Shown: positions 1 to 8,826 of the stretch, piece by piece | Numbering within the stretch: the first letter of the stretch is position 1 | Layout of the letters: each line of letters opens with the position of its first letter | Assembly (NCBI RefSeq): GCF_003264115.1 | Contig: NZ_CP021912.1 | Location: 1-64,000 of the forward strand | Source of the DNA: Erythrobacter sp. KY5 | GTDB taxonomy: Bacteria > Pseudomonadota > Alphaproteobacteria > Sphingomonadales > Sphingomonadaceae | Reading direction: 5' to 3' | Length of the DNA: 64,000 bases | Notes under the pieces: generated by a model | The model's input: the letters and a program-made list of their open reading frames with translations, nothing else | Told to the model about the DNA's origin: nothing | The model's database searches: none | Translations under genes and position numbers: made by a program

Positions 1-9
1 TGTGGATAA
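1..9 (-). promoter_or_regulatory. Perfect DnaA box
   Basis: TGTGGATAA is the exact reverse complement of the DnaA consensus TTATCCACA. It is the first sequence of the window, so any neighbouring boxes to the left cannot be seen. A role in dnaA autoregulation is possible given its position about 390 bp upstream. Confidence 0.5.
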
Positions 10-22
10 GGGTCGTGCCGTT

Positions 23-40
23 GGGCTCGGCCCTTTTCTT
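23..40 (+). terminator. Probable rho-independent terminator of an upstream gene
   Basis: A short GGGC-TCG-GCCC hairpin is followed directly by the T-rich run TTTTCTTTT. It would end a rightward transcript entering from before the window. The stem is only 4 bp, so the call is tentative. Confidence 0.4.
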
Positions 41-391
41 TTGTGACCAATGTGACAGTGGGCGCCGTCCAGAATGTCAAGAAACTCAACGATTCGCGGC
101 CTGAATTACCCAAAATCCCTTTAAATCAGTGACTTGTACGCAAGCCTGCGGGGTTGCGCGGAGTCAACAGATATATTTCGGATTTATTGCAATTCCCCGC
201 TTGCCCTGAGCGCCCAAGAGCTCTTTATTCGCATCTCACCCGGAGCGGGACAGACCGGGTGCCACATAGTTTAGTTGACGGGGGATCCCGGGAGAAAAGT
301 GCTTCCCGGATTGGATCGTTAATGCCTGTCACATGTTTGAAGTCGCACTCCGGGATTCAGGTTCCGGGGACGGGAGAGTAGTGGGGTTTCA

Positions 392-1852
392 ATGGTGCAC
401 AAGATTGACAAGGCGCGGGCAACGCGTCGCAACGCGGATGATGATTTGATGGAAGATGCCGAAGCCGTAAACCTGGCTGCCGACTGGGCCGACATTAGCC
501 AGGGGCTTCGCAAGGACCTTGGCCACCAATTGCACAGCCAGTGGATCAAGCCGATCCAGGTTGGCTCGATCAACAAGGAAACAGGCACGCTCGACCTGTT
601 CCTCCCCACAGAATTCTCAGCAAACTGGGTGAAGGACCGTTTTCACGATCGCCTTCAGCTGGCCTGGAAAATCGTGCGCGGCGACGTGCGCAATGTGAAC
701 ATTCAGGTTCATCCGGGTCGCCGCCAGTTGCCTGAACTACGCATAGACGATGGGCGCCGTCCGGCCAATGACGGTGCGAGCGCGATTGCGGTCGCCGCCG
801 GAACGATTGGCGATGCAGGCTTCACGTCCAGCGTCGGCCTTGACCCTTCGCTCACCTTTCAGGCCTTCGTCACCGGCGAGGCCAACGTGCTTGCCTGCAA
901 CGCCGCGCAGCGCATGGCCGCGACCGAGCAGCCGCAATTCTCGCCGCTCTATCTCAAGGCCGCGACCGGACAGGGCAAGACGCACCTGCTCCACGCCATC
1001 GGCCACGCTTTCCTGCAGGCTCACCCGCGTGCACGTATCTTCTACTGCTCGGCAGAGCGGTTCATGGTCGAATTCGTTCAGGCGCTCAAAGCGGGCCAGA
1101 TGATCGAGTTCAAGGCACGACTGCGCAGCTTCGACCTGCTGCTGGTGGACGATATCCAGTTCATCATCGGCAAGGCGTCGGCTCAGGAAGAGCTGCTTTA
1201 CACGATCGATGCGCTGCTCGCCGAGGGCAAGCGACTGGTCTTTGCCGCCGATCGCGCGCCGCAGGCACTGGACGGTGTCGAGCCGCGCCTCCTCTCGCGC
1301 CTTTCGATGGGCCTAGTGGCCGACATCCAGGCCGCCGATATCGAGCTCCGAAAGAAAATCCTCGAATCCAAGCTCTCGCGCTTTGCGCCGCTTAGTGTTC
1401 CCGAGGACGTGATCGACTTCCTCGCCCGCACCATCACGCGCAATGTTCGCGAGCTGGTGGGCGGTCTCAACAAGCTGATCGCCTACGCTCAGCTGACCGG
1501 ACAGGAAGTGTCTCTGCAACTCGCGGAAGAGCAGCTCACCGATATCCTGTCGGCCAACCGCCGCCGCATCACCATCGACGAAATTCAGCGCACGGTCTGC
1601 CAGTTCTATCGGATCGATCGCAGCGAGATGAGTTCAAAGCGCCGCGCGCGCGCCGTGGTTCGTCCGCGTCAGGTGGCGATGTATCTGTCAAAGGTGCTGA
1701 CCCCGCGCTCCTACCCGGAGATCGGTCGCAAATTCGGTGGCCGTGACCACTCGACCGTCATCCACGCCGTGCGCCTGATCGAAGATCTGCGCCAACGCGA
1801 TGCCGACATGGATGGCGATGTCCGCAGCTTGTTGAGGCAGCTGGAAAGCTGA
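392..1852 (+). CDS. dnaA: Chromosomal replication initiator protein DnaA
   Basis: DnaA is the AAA+ initiator that binds DnaA boxes, melts oriC and recruits the helicase. The 486-aa product has all expected parts: an N-terminal domain I from about residue 27 (WADISQGLRKDL), the Walker A loop GQGKTH near residue 193, Walker B LLLVDDIQF near 249, and the C-terminal helix-turn-helix signature GGRDHSTVIHA near 448. The ATG at 392 gives the usual length; a later ATG at codon 29 is possible because the first 25 residues are basic and low in complexity. A long hairpin and DnaA-box-like sequences follow the gene. Confidence 0.97.
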   Translation: MVHKIDKARATRRNADDDLMEDAEAVNLAADWADISQGLRKDLGHQLHSQWIKPIQVGSINKETGTLDLFLPTEFSANWVKDRFHDRLQLAWKIVRGDVRNVNIQVHPGRRQLPELRIDDGRRPANDGASAIAVAAGTIGDAGFTSSVGLDPSLTFQAFVTGEANVLACNAAQRMAATEQPQFSPLYLKAATGQGKTHLLHAIGHAFLQAHPRARIFYCSAERFMVEFVQALKAGQMIEFKARLRSFDLLLVDDIQFIIGKASAQEELLYTIDALLAEGKRLVFAADRAPQALDGVEPRLLSRLSMGLVADIQAADIELRKKILESKLSRFAPLSVPEDVIDFLARTITRNVRELVGGLNKLIAYAQLTGQEVSLQLAEEQLTDILSANRRRITIDEIQRTVCQFYRIDRSEMSSKRRARAVVRPRQVAMYLSKVLTPRSYPEIGRKFGGRDHSTVIHAVRLIEDLRQRDADMDGDVRSLLRQLES

Positions 1853-1863
1853 TCTCAACTCCA

Positions 1864-1903
1864 CTGGCGGTGCACTCCCGGTCAACGGCATGTGCACCGC
1901 CAG
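1864..1903. repeat. 12-bp perfect inverted repeat after dnaA
   Basis: CTGGCGGTGCAC at 1864-1875 is exactly complementary to GTGCACCGCCAG at 1892-1903, with a 16-nt loop. It starts 11 nt after the dnaA stop. No T tract follows, so it is not a standard rho-independent terminator. It may protect the dnaA mRNA 3' end, or act as a DNA element with the DnaA-box-like cluster beside it. Confidence 0.6.
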
Positions 1904-1922
1904 ACCAGCCTCGGCCAACAGC

Positions 1923-2011
1923 TTGACCACAGCCTTATCCCATCGGCTGCCCACAGACTTGTGCGCAGCCTATTCACATGCGCTCCACAGCCTGCCAACA
2001 GGCTATCCATG
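1923..2011. promoter_or_regulatory. Cluster of degenerate DnaA-box-like 9-mers
   Basis: Five 9-mers on the + strand resemble TTATCCACA: TTGACCACA (1923), TTATCCCAT (1935), CTATTCACA (1970), CGCTCCACA (1981) and CTATCCATG (2003). Each matches 6 or 7 of 9 positions, so none is a strong box alone. The density, directly behind dnaA, is what is notable. The last one overlaps the start codon of the next gene. Confidence 0.3.
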
Positions 2012-2773
2012 AGCTTGTCACCTGCAAGGCTGGACCGTTTCGCGCGCCACATAGTGCTTCCCGAGATCGGCGGCGCGGGTCAGGTGGCGCTATCTCAAAA
2101 GCATGTTGCGGTGATCGGTCTGGGCGGGATCGGCTCGCCTGCGCTGCAATATCTGGCAGGCGCTGGCATCGGGCGCTTCACACTGGTTGACGATGACATT
2201 GTCGATGTCTCGAACCTCCAGCGACAGACCATTTTTACGCAGCGCGATGTCGGGCACGGAAAGGCCACCAGCGCGCGGCGATGGCTTGCAAATTTCGACG
2301 ATGCGCTGGACGTGAATTTGAGCGACAGCCGGGTGAGCGCGGATAACGCTGCTGCCCTGCTGGACGGGGTTGATCTTGTGCTCGACGGCACGGACAATTT
2401 CGCGACCCGACTCGCGGTATCGGATGCCTGTGTGAAGGCAGGCGTACCGCTTCTCTCAGCTGCGGTCGGGCGGTTTCAGGGGCAGGTCGGCGCGTTTGCC
2501 GGACACTTGCCTGACCAGCCCTGCTATCGTTGCTTTGTCGGGGATGCCTTCGATGCCGAGGACTGTGACACCTGCGCCGAAGACGGAATGCTGGGGGCAA
2601 TGGCAGGCTGGGCCGGCAGCTTTGCCGCAATGCAGGCGGTGCGGGTGCTGCTGGAAGGGGTAAGCCGTCTGGGCGACCCGATGTGGGGCAAGCTGCACAT
2701 TCTCGACGGGATGAAGCCGGGTCTGCGCACGCTCAACATCGCCAAAGACCCCGCCTGCAAGGCCTGCGGCTAG
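2009..2773 (+). CDS. HesA/MoeB/ThiF family adenylyltransferase (MoeB-like)
   Basis: This enzyme family adenylates the C terminus of small sulfur-carrier proteins (MoaD, ThiS) with ATP, for molybdopterin or thiamin synthesis. The 254-aa protein opens with the family N terminus (RFARHIVLPEIGG), has the nucleotide loop VIGLGGIGSPAL, the arginine segment VSNLQRQ, and the aspartate motif DGTDNFATR. Zinc ligands are visible as CYRC in the middle and CKACG at the very end. There is no rhodanese domain. I chose the ATG at 2009, since the open frame upstream adds 39 unconserved residues. MoeB is the likeliest specific role, but ThiF cannot be excluded. Confidence 0.88.
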   Translation: MSLSPARLDRFARHIVLPEIGGAGQVALSQKHVAVIGLGGIGSPALQYLAGAGIGRFTLVDDDIVDVSNLQRQTIFTQRDVGHGKATSARRWLANFDDALDVNLSDSRVSADNAAALLDGVDLVLDGTDNFATRLAVSDACVKAGVPLLSAAVGRFQGQVGAFAGHLPDQPCYRCFVGDAFDAEDCDTCAEDGMLGAMAGWAGSFAAMQAVRVLLEGVSRLGDPMWGKLHILDGMKPGLRTLNIAKDPACKACG

Positions 2774-2778
2774 CCGCG

Positions 2779-3249
2779 CTACCAGCCGCGTTGCTTGCGC
2801 TCGTTCAGTTGCTCGATAGTCGATGGCCGGTCGACATTGGGGTCAGGTCGGCAAATTTCGCCCGATCGCGTCTTCTCGCAAATCCTGCCTAACCGGTCGC
2901 GGCCCGGCTCCGGCGTGTCGAGCGCGAAATAGAGGAGCACGAGCACGCCCGGAATTCCGGCGGCCAGCATTTTGAAGCCAATCGATGCGCCCATCCCGCC
3001 GCTTGCCACCCTTGCGGCATTGCGGCCCGTCACCCCTTCGCTGACCTTGCGAGCGCCACCAAATGCGAGCGCGCCGCCAAAGATGATGAGAAGCACCGGC
3101 AGCGCGACGACAGCAATCATCGTTGCGAAAATCATGTCGCCATCGATCAGGCAGCGCGTGCTGAAGCAGTCCGTCCAATACCAGACGAGATAAGCATAAG
3201 GCGCGGTGAAGGCGCCCAGCAGGATGACAGTCCTCATCGACATGGGCAC
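2779..3249 (-). CDS. Hypothetical small membrane protein
   Basis: I do not recognise this family. The 156-aa product has hydrophobic segments at about residues 7-24, 42-65 and 92-108, separated by a short basic loop. A soluble Cys-containing tail (CEKTRSGEICRP) follows, so it is predicted to sit in the inner membrane. Its 3' end almost touches the 3' end of the moeB-like gene, so the two converge. Start codons at 3249, 3243 and 3237 are all in frame, and the choice among them is uncertain. Confidence 0.6.
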   Translation of the reverse strand: MPMSMRTVILLGAFTAPYAYLVWYWTDCFSTRCLIDGDMIFATMIAVVALPVLLIIFGGALAFGGARKVSEGVTGRNAARVASGGMGASIGFKMLAAGIPGVLVLLYFALDTPEPGRDRLGRICEKTRSGEICRPDPNVDRPSTIEQLNERKQRGW

Positions 3250-3310
3250 GCATTCTAGCGTGATTTGGTTAAGTCCCGGTTCCCGGCCCGCTTCGGCGGC
3301 TGTCCCGCCC

Positions 3311-4156
3311 CTAGTAATCGTGCCCCGGGTTCTGGCGCTTCAGCTTTCGCAACAGGCCGGGCCAGACGAGGTTATCGCCCATCCCCGGCGTAAAGGCGGG
3401 CCTGGCCTGCTCAAACACGCGTGCGGCCATGGCCTCGCTCTCCTCTACCAGACCAGCGTCGCTGCCGACGGCCTGCGCGAGGATTTGCGTCTTGCAGCTG
3501 TTTTCGAGCAGGTACATCCGCAGGAAAGCGAGCGCGCAATTGCGGCCAATCGTCAGCGTGCCGTGATTGCGCAGCATCAGCAGGTTCTTGTCGCCAATAT
3601 CGGCCACCAATCGCTCGCGCTCATCAAGGTCGAGCGCGATGCCCTCATAATCGTGATAGGCCAGATCGTCGTGCACCTGCATCGCGAACTGGGTGTAGCG
3701 GCGAAGACCATCCTTCTGGACCGACACTGCGACGCCGTAGGGCGTGTGGACGTGGATTACGCAGCCGGCATCCTCGCGCGCGGAGTGCACCGCGCTGTGG
3801 ATCGTGAAGCCCGCCGGATTGGTGAAATAAGGCGTCTCCTGCTGCGGCACACCGTTCATGTCGATCTTGACCAGCGAGGATGCCGTCATCTCTTCGAACA
3901 TCACGCCATAGGGGTTGATGAGAAATCGTTCCTCGCCGTTTTCGTCCGGCAGGCGTGCAGAAATGTGGGTGAAGACCAGGTCGGTCCAGCCGTACAGGGC
4001 ACACAGGCGATAGGTCGCCGCAAGCTCGCAGCGCAATTGCCATTCCGCGTCCGAGACCTTTCCTTCGAGGCGGTCGACCTTGGTGGGATCGGGAATGTCG
4101 AAATTCTGCGCGATCGCCATCGTGCCTTGCTGAGGCTGTTGGTGTGCGGTGGCCAT
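3311..4156 (-). CDS. Class II aldolase/adducin family protein
   Basis: Members of this family are zinc-dependent aldolases or epimerases of the fuculose-phosphate aldolase fold, and many long members act on unknown substrates. The 281-aa protein shows the metal-binding histidines in VIHVHTPYG near residue 130 and a second in RNHGTL near 205, with the early motif LVFTHISARLP. It is longer than classical 215-aa aldolases, matching the adducin-like subgroup often annotated only as class II aldolase. A good ribosome site (GGGAG, 8 nt upstream) supports the ATG at 4156. The substrate is unknown. Confidence 0.85.
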   Translation of the reverse strand: MATAHQQPQQGTMAIAQNFDIPDPTKVDRLEGKVSDAEWQLRCELAATYRLCALYGWTDLVFTHISARLPDENGEERFLINPYGVMFEEMTASSLVKIDMNGVPQQETPYFTNPAGFTIHSAVHSAREDAGCVIHVHTPYGVAVSVQKDGLRRYTQFAMQVHDDLAYHDYEGIALDLDERERLVADIGDKNLLMLRNHGTLTIGRNCALAFLRMYLLENSCKTQILAQAVGSDAGLVEESEAMAARVFEQARPAFTPGMGDNLVWPGLLRKLKRQNPGHDY

Positions 4157-4209
4157 TGTCTGTCTCCCTCAATCTCTCGATTCGCTTCACAAAGCGAAGA
4201 ATCACGCGT

Positions 4210-4923
4210 CTACCCTAGCACCTCGTCGACCCATTGCGGGACCAATTGTCCGGCCGGGCCGTGGCGCGAAGTGGCGAAGAAGTGGCTGCCTTCGCTCGGC
4301 TCAAGGTTCAGCTCCAGCGTCTCCGCTCCGAATGCGCGCGCTTCCTGCACGAAGCCAGCGGCAGGATAGACCGCTCCGCTTGTCCCGATGCTGACGAACA
4401 GGTCGCAGGTGGCAAGCGCGGCGTAAATGCGATCCATCTGGTAAGGCATCTCACCAAACCACACGACGTCCGGGCGCAAGGACGGAGCCTTGCAAACGGG
4501 GCACGCGGGGCGCTGTCCGTCTTTGGCTGACATCGGCGCGTCCCAGCGCGAGCGTGTCTCGCAGGACTGGCACAGCGCGCTCTTCAATTCGCCGTGCATG
4601 TGAAGCACGCGGGCGGACCCGCCACGTTCGTGCAGGTCGTCAACATTCTGAGTGATGAGCAGCAGTTCGCCCGAAAATTCTGTCTCCAGCCGTGCAAGCG
4701 CATGGTGCGCGGGGTTCGGATCGACAGCCGCCAGCGCCTCACGCCGCGCATCGTAAAAACCGAGCACGAGATCGGGGTTGCGCGCAAAGCCTTCGGGCGT
4801 CGCGACGTCTTCGATGCGGTGCTGCTCCCACAGACCGCCTTCGGAACGAAAGGTGTCGATGCCGCTTTCGGCAGAAATGCCCGCGCCGGTCAGGACCACG
4901 ATGGAAGTTGGAGTGTCAGCCAT
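4210..4923 (-). CDS. cobB: NAD-dependent protein deacylase, CobB-type sirtuin
   Basis: Sirtuins remove acyl groups from lysine side chains using NAD+. The 237-aa protein has the NAD-binding motif LTGAGISAESGI at the N terminus, TQNVDDLHE, the catalytic histidine in HMHGEL, and four zinc cysteines (CQSC and CPVC). The FYDARR segment carries the Tyr and Arg that characterise class III sirtuins able to remove succinyl as well as acetyl groups. The start at 4923 gives the normal N terminus; the open frame extends 11 residues further. It lies 53 bp upstream of the class II aldolase on the same strand and may share its transcript. Confidence 0.92.
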   Translation of the reverse strand: MADTPTSIVVLTGAGISAESGIDTFRSEGGLWEQHRIEDVATPEGFARNPDLVLGFYDARREALAAVDPNPAHHALARLETEFSGELLLITQNVDDLHERGGSARVLHMHGELKSALCQSCETRSRWDAPMSAKDGQRPACPVCKAPSLRPDVVWFGEMPYQMDRIYAALATCDLFVSIGTSGAVYPAAGFVQEARAFGAETLELNLEPSEGSHFFATSRHGPAGQLVPQWVDEVLG

Positions 4924-4967
4924 GTGGCCGGAATGTTTACCAAATCGGCTTACCACGCAAGGCCAGT

Positions 4968-6824
4968 ATGGCGATCCCGGTGCCTCCCCACTACCGCCCC
5001 GACATTGACGGGCTGCGAGCGCTCGCGGTTTTGCCTGTGCTCCTTTACCATGCTGGCCTCCCCGGTTTCAGCGGCGGTTATGTCGGGGTCGACATGTTTT
5101 TCGTCATCTCGGGCTTCCTGATAACAGGCATAATCGTTCGGGAAGTCGACACCGGGACTTTTTCCATCCTCGACTTCTATGAACGCCGCGCGAGGCGAAT
5201 TCTGCCAGCGCTTCTGGCCATGATCGCCTTAGTCCTGATCGCCGCGAGCTGGCTGTTCCTGCCAGGCGACCTTGAAAGCGTCGGGCCGTCGGCTCTTGCA
5301 GCTGTGTTGTTCGTGGCCAATGTCTGGCTGTTCACCGAAACAGGCTATTTTCAGGCCGATGGCGAGACGACCCCGCTGCTCCACACCTGGTCATTGGGGG
5401 TCGAAGAGCAGTTCTACATCGCCATGCCGGTCGCCATAATCGTGATTGCGCGCACCATGCCGGAAAGGCGTAACGCGTTGCTTATGCTGGCAGCGATGAT
5501 CAGCTTCGTCTGGGCGGTCGTGAAACAGGCGGACAGCGATGGTTTCGCCTTCTACATGCTGCCGACGCGCGCATGGGAATTGCTGGCCGGTTCGCTGCTG
5601 GCGCTAGGCATTGTGCCGCAGATCAAGCGCCGCTGGCTGGCTGAGGTCGTCTGCGCTGGCGCTCTTGCTCTCATCGCCCTTTCGGTTGTCATTTACGACA
5701 AGGCCACCGTCTTTCCGGGCGTCGCCGCACTCGCCCCGGTGATTGCCGCAGCCGCCCTCATCCACTGCGCGCCGGGCACGTGGACCGGCAGGCTCCTTTC
5801 GCTCAAGGGTCCTGTTGCAATCGGTCTCATCAGCTACTCGCTATATCTGTGGCATTGGCCGCTGATCGTGTTCTGGAGCTATGTGCAGAGCGATAAGCTA
5901 ACCATCGTCGATACGGTGGGTCTGATCGCCGTCTCTCTCGCAATCGCATGGGCAAGCTGGCGCTTTGTCGAACAGCCTTTCAGAAACAAGTCGCGCTTCC
6001 CCGCGCAGCGCATCTGGCGCTGGAGCCTTGGGGGCATGGGCCTCGCCGCCGCAGCATCGGTTGCCATGATCGCGCAGGGAGGTTGGGAAAGCCGGTTTGA
6101 GCCCGGCACCTTGCGCTATGCAAAGGCAAGCGAAGATCACAGTCCCCTTCGCGGCGAGTGCATTGCCGATCGGGTCCGCGACCATTCGCCTGCCTGCACT
6201 CTGGGCACGCCGACAGAGGCGCCGGACACCCTGCTATGGGGCGATAGCCATGGGGTAGAACTGGCTTATGTCCTCGGAGAGCAGGCTGCCCTTCGCGGTG
6301 AAGCGCTTGTCCAGCGAACGCGCGGCTCGTGCCCGCCGGCGCTTGGATATGACCCGGCGCGCGATCCCCGATGCGCGCCGTTCAATCAAAGCGTGCTCGA
6401 CGAAATCGCAGCAACGCCATCGCTGCGGACCGTCTTCCTCGTCGGCTATTGGGAGCAAGGCCCCTATCGCCGCGCAGGGGTGGACGCGCTTATCGACGAA
6501 ACGGTCGAAGCCATTCATGCCCTGGGGCGCGACGTAGTCCTAATCGGGCCCGTTCCGACACAGCCGGTGGCCGTACCACGACTGCTTGCCCTTCACGGGG
6601 AACAGGCAGGCACCGCGCCCGCTTCGGCCTTTCTTCGCCGGGTCAGCTACTTCACCGCGCGCTACCCCGAGTGGCGAGCGAGAGGGGTGACCATCGTCGA
6701 CACGAGAGATATTTTCATCGATGGCGAGCAGACGGTCATTCTTGCGAGCGGCAAGCCGCTCTATTACGACGACAATCATCTGAGCCTCGCCGGAGCGCGC
6801 CGCCTGCTGGAGCATATGCCCTAG
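4968..6824 (+). CDS. AT3-SGNH O-acyltransferase (OafA/YrhL family)
   Basis: These inner-membrane proteins transfer acetyl or other acyl groups to extracytoplasmic glycans such as O-antigen or exopolysaccharide. The 618-aa product starts with the family signature YRPDIDGLRALAV and VDMFFVISGF, followed by about ten membrane helices up to residue 370. A periplasmic SGNH domain completes it, with block I WGDSHGVEL and the catalytic pair DDNHLSLAG near the C terminus. The real start is the ATG at 4968, as the upstream open frame runs antisense over cobB. The acceptor glycan is not revealed by the neighbours. Confidence 0.9.
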   Translation: MAIPVPPHYRPDIDGLRALAVLPVLLYHAGLPGFSGGYVGVDMFFVISGFLITGIIVREVDTGTFSILDFYERRARRILPALLAMIALVLIAASWLFLPGDLESVGPSALAAVLFVANVWLFTETGYFQADGETTPLLHTWSLGVEEQFYIAMPVAIIVIARTMPERRNALLMLAAMISFVWAVVKQADSDGFAFYMLPTRAWELLAGSLLALGIVPQIKRRWLAEVVCAGALALIALSVVIYDKATVFPGVAALAPVIAAAALIHCAPGTWTGRLLSLKGPVAIGLISYSLYLWHWPLIVFWSYVQSDKLTIVDTVGLIAVSLAIAWASWRFVEQPFRNKSRFPAQRIWRWSLGGMGLAAAASVAMIAQGGWESRFEPGTLRYAKASEDHSPLRGECIADRVRDHSPACTLGTPTEAPDTLLWGDSHGVELAYVLGEQAALRGEALVQRTRGSCPPALGYDPARDPRCAPFNQSVLDEIAATPSLRTVFLVGYWEQGPYRRAGVDALIDETVEAIHALGRDVVLIGPVPTQPVAVPRLLALHGEQAGTAPASAFLRRVSYFTARYPEWRARGVTIVDTRDIFIDGEQTVILASGKPLYYDDNHLSLAGARRLLEHMP

Positions 6825-6882
6825 CAGTTGACGCCCTCACCCCCGTTACGAGGCCGCAGCTTACGCAGACGAGGACGGATCG

Positions 6883-7611
6883 ATGGCAGACTTCGCAGTG
6901 ATCGGACACAAAGGCCGCATGGGACAGGCGTTGGCCGACGCAATCGAGGAGCGCGGGCACAATATGTGTGTCGGTGTCGATTTCGGCGGCGAACCGGGCA
7001 AGTTGGTCGCGAAGTGCAACGTCATCGTCGATTTTTCGGCGCCCGATGCGCTTGAGGCCAACCTCACGGCAGCAAAGAACGCGGGCGTTCCGATCCTGAT
7101 CGGGACCACCGGGCTTGAGCCTGCACATTTCTCCGCCATCGACGAAGCAGCTGCAAAAATCCCCGTGCTTCAGACCGGCAACACTTCGCTTGGCGTGACC
7201 CTGCTCGCCGCGCTTGTGCGCGAGGCGGCAACGCGTCTGGGCGAAGACTGGGATATCGAAGTGCTTGAGATGCATCACCGCGCGAAGGTCGATGCCCCTT
7301 CCGGAACGGCAAAGCTTCTGGGCGAGGCAGCGGCCTCTGCGCGCGGGATCAACCTTTCAGACAATATGGAGAGCGGACGCCACGGCTATACCGGCGAACG
7401 CGGCGAAGGGCATATCGGCTTTGCAACCTTGCGCGGCGGCACGGTCGCGGGCGAGCACAGCGTCATCTTTGCCGGCAATGAAGAACGCCTGACCCTCTCT
7501 CACTCAGCCGAGAACCGCATGATCTTCGCGCGCGGCGCGGTGCGCGGGGCCGAATGGTTGATGGGCAAGGAGCCGGGGCGCTATTCGATGGAGGACGTGC
7601 TGGGGCTGTAA
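6883..7611 (+). CDS. dapB: 4-hydroxy-tetrahydrodipicolinate reductase
   Basis: DapB performs the NAD(P)H-dependent reduction in the diaminopimelate and lysine pathway. The 242-aa protein has the dinucleotide-binding loop GHKGRMGQAL at the N terminus and the catalytic block EMHHRAKVDAPSGTA near residue 130, which supplies the general acid histidine and the lysine. The length is normal for short DapB forms. dapE, from the same pathway, is 3.6 kb away on the other strand. Confidence 0.95.
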   Translation: MADFAVIGHKGRMGQALADAIEERGHNMCVGVDFGGEPGKLVAKCNVIVDFSAPDALEANLTAAKNAGVPILIGTTGLEPAHFSAIDEAAAKIPVLQTGNTSLGVTLLAALVREAATRLGEDWDIEVLEMHHRAKVDAPSGTAKLLGEAAASARGINLSDNMESGRHGYTGERGEGHIGFATLRGGTVAGEHSVIFAGNEERLTLSHSAENRMIFARGAVRGAEWLMGKEPGRYSMEDVLGL

Positions 7612-7643
7612 TCCGCGCCGGCACGATAGAGGGGAAGCAAATA

Positions 7644-8816
7644 ATGACATTCGATCCCGAGGCCGCCACGCGCGACCTTATGAGCACGCTTACGGCTGAA
7701 GAGCTGGAACTTGCCCGCGCTTACACAACCGGCAATCATTGGCTGATCCTCACCGGCCTTGTGGTGAGCGCGCTGGTTACATGGCTGATCGTGAAGAGCG
7801 GCGTCCTCGACTGGGTGTTCTCTAAGGTCAGTGAGAAATGGCAGAACCTGCGAGTCTTCGTTGTTGCGCTTGTTTTTGCAATTGTGAGCAGTCTCTCGTC
7901 CTTGCCCTACTCGGTCTACACCGATTGGTACCGCGAGAGCACCTATGACCGCACCAGCCAGCCGCTCGGCGATTTTCTGGCGCAGGGCACGCTCGGCATG
8001 GTCATTTCGAGCGTGCTGCTCTCGTTGCTTTTCGTTGGGGTCTATGCGCTGATCCGAAAGACGGGAAAGCTCTGGTGGCTGTGGTCGGGCGGGCTTGTCG
8101 CTGCCTTCACCGCGCTGGCGCTCGCCTTCCTGCCGCCGCTGATCGAGCCTCTGTTCAACGAGTTCGAGCCGATCCCCGAAGGCGAGGTACGCGATGCCGT
8201 CCTCGCGCTGGGGGCCGAGGCCGATATCCCGCCAGACCGCATCTTCATGTATGACGGCTCGCGCCAGTCGAACAACTTCACCGCCAATGTTTCGGGGATC
8301 GGCGGCTCGGCACGCATCGCGATATCCGACGTTGCCATGGGAGAGGCTTCGCTCGACGAGGTGAAGGCGGTGACCGGCCATGAGATCGGGCACTACGTGC
8401 TTGGCCATGTCTGGCGCTCGATCTTCGTCCTGAGCGTGATGGCGGTGCTGATCTTTCTCCTCACCGCGAAGACTTATGGCTGGTTTGCGCGCAGGTTCGG
8501 CAGCTCGGCGGAGCTTTCCGACGTGCGCGGGATCCCGGTGTTGCTCTTCGTCATGGGGCTGTTCTTCACGCTCGGCCAGCCGGTGACCAACACCATGACC
8601 CGCATCGGCGAGCGCGAGGCGGACGCCTATTCGCTGCGGACGGTGAACTTGCCTGATGCCCTTTCGATGGCGCTCATCAAGACCGCCGAATACCGCTATC
8701 CGCTGGCGGGCGATCTTGAGGAGGCGATCTTCTACACGCACCCCACGGTCCAGAACCGCGTGCGAGCGGCGATGGAATGGAAGGCTGAGAATTTGGACAC
8801 GAGCGAGGCCGAGTGA
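7644..8816 (+). CDS. M48 family metallopeptidase (Ste24/CAAX protease-like)
   Basis: This is an integral-membrane zinc protease of the Ste24 type. The 390-aa product has an N-terminal multi-helix membrane region, the zinc motif TGHEIGHYVLGH near residue 250, two further membrane helices, and the third ligand in GEREADAYSL near 325. The ATG at 7644 is preferred because the upstream open frame overlaps dapB. It sits 32 bp after dapB and 10 bp before nth, so the three may be cotranscribed. Bacterial members are usually linked to membrane protein quality control; the substrate here is unknown. Confidence 0.9.
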   Translation: MTFDPEAATRDLMSTLTAEELELARAYTTGNHWLILTGLVVSALVTWLIVKSGVLDWVFSKVSEKWQNLRVFVVALVFAIVSSLSSLPYSVYTDWYRESTYDRTSQPLGDFLAQGTLGMVISSVLLSLLFVGVYALIRKTGKLWWLWSGGLVAAFTALALAFLPPLIEPLFNEFEPIPEGEVRDAVLALGAEADIPPDRIFMYDGSRQSNNFTANVSGIGGSARIAISDVAMGEASLDEVKAVTGHEIGHYVLGHVWRSIFVLSVMAVLIFLLTAKTYGWFARRFGSSAELSDVRGIPVLLFVMGLFFTLGQPVTNTMTRIGEREADAYSLRTVNLPDALSMALIKTAEYRYPLAGDLEEAIFYTHPTVQNRVRAAMEWKAENLDTSEAE

Positions 8817-8826
8817 CCTCAAGGGT

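Larger units (their letters stand above)
1..391. other. Gene-free leader upstream of dnaA
   Basis: I find no convincing coding region here. The stretch starts with a perfect DnaA box, has a short GC hairpin with a T-rich tail, and then AT-richer DNA running into the dnaA leader. Just before dnaA is a 6-bp inverted repeat (CCGGGA...TCCCGG, about 288-313), and TTGACG at 275-280 could be a -35 element, although no good -10 follows it. In related alphaproteobacteria rpsT commonly lies upstream of dnaA, so this is probably an rpsT-dnaA spacer; that is inference, because the upstream gene is outside the window. Confidence 0.5.

Noticed and set aside
3206-4369. 387-codon open frame on the + strand
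   Set aside because: It is antisense to the class II aldolase and cobB, both of which have clear motifs; the translation has no recognisable domain.
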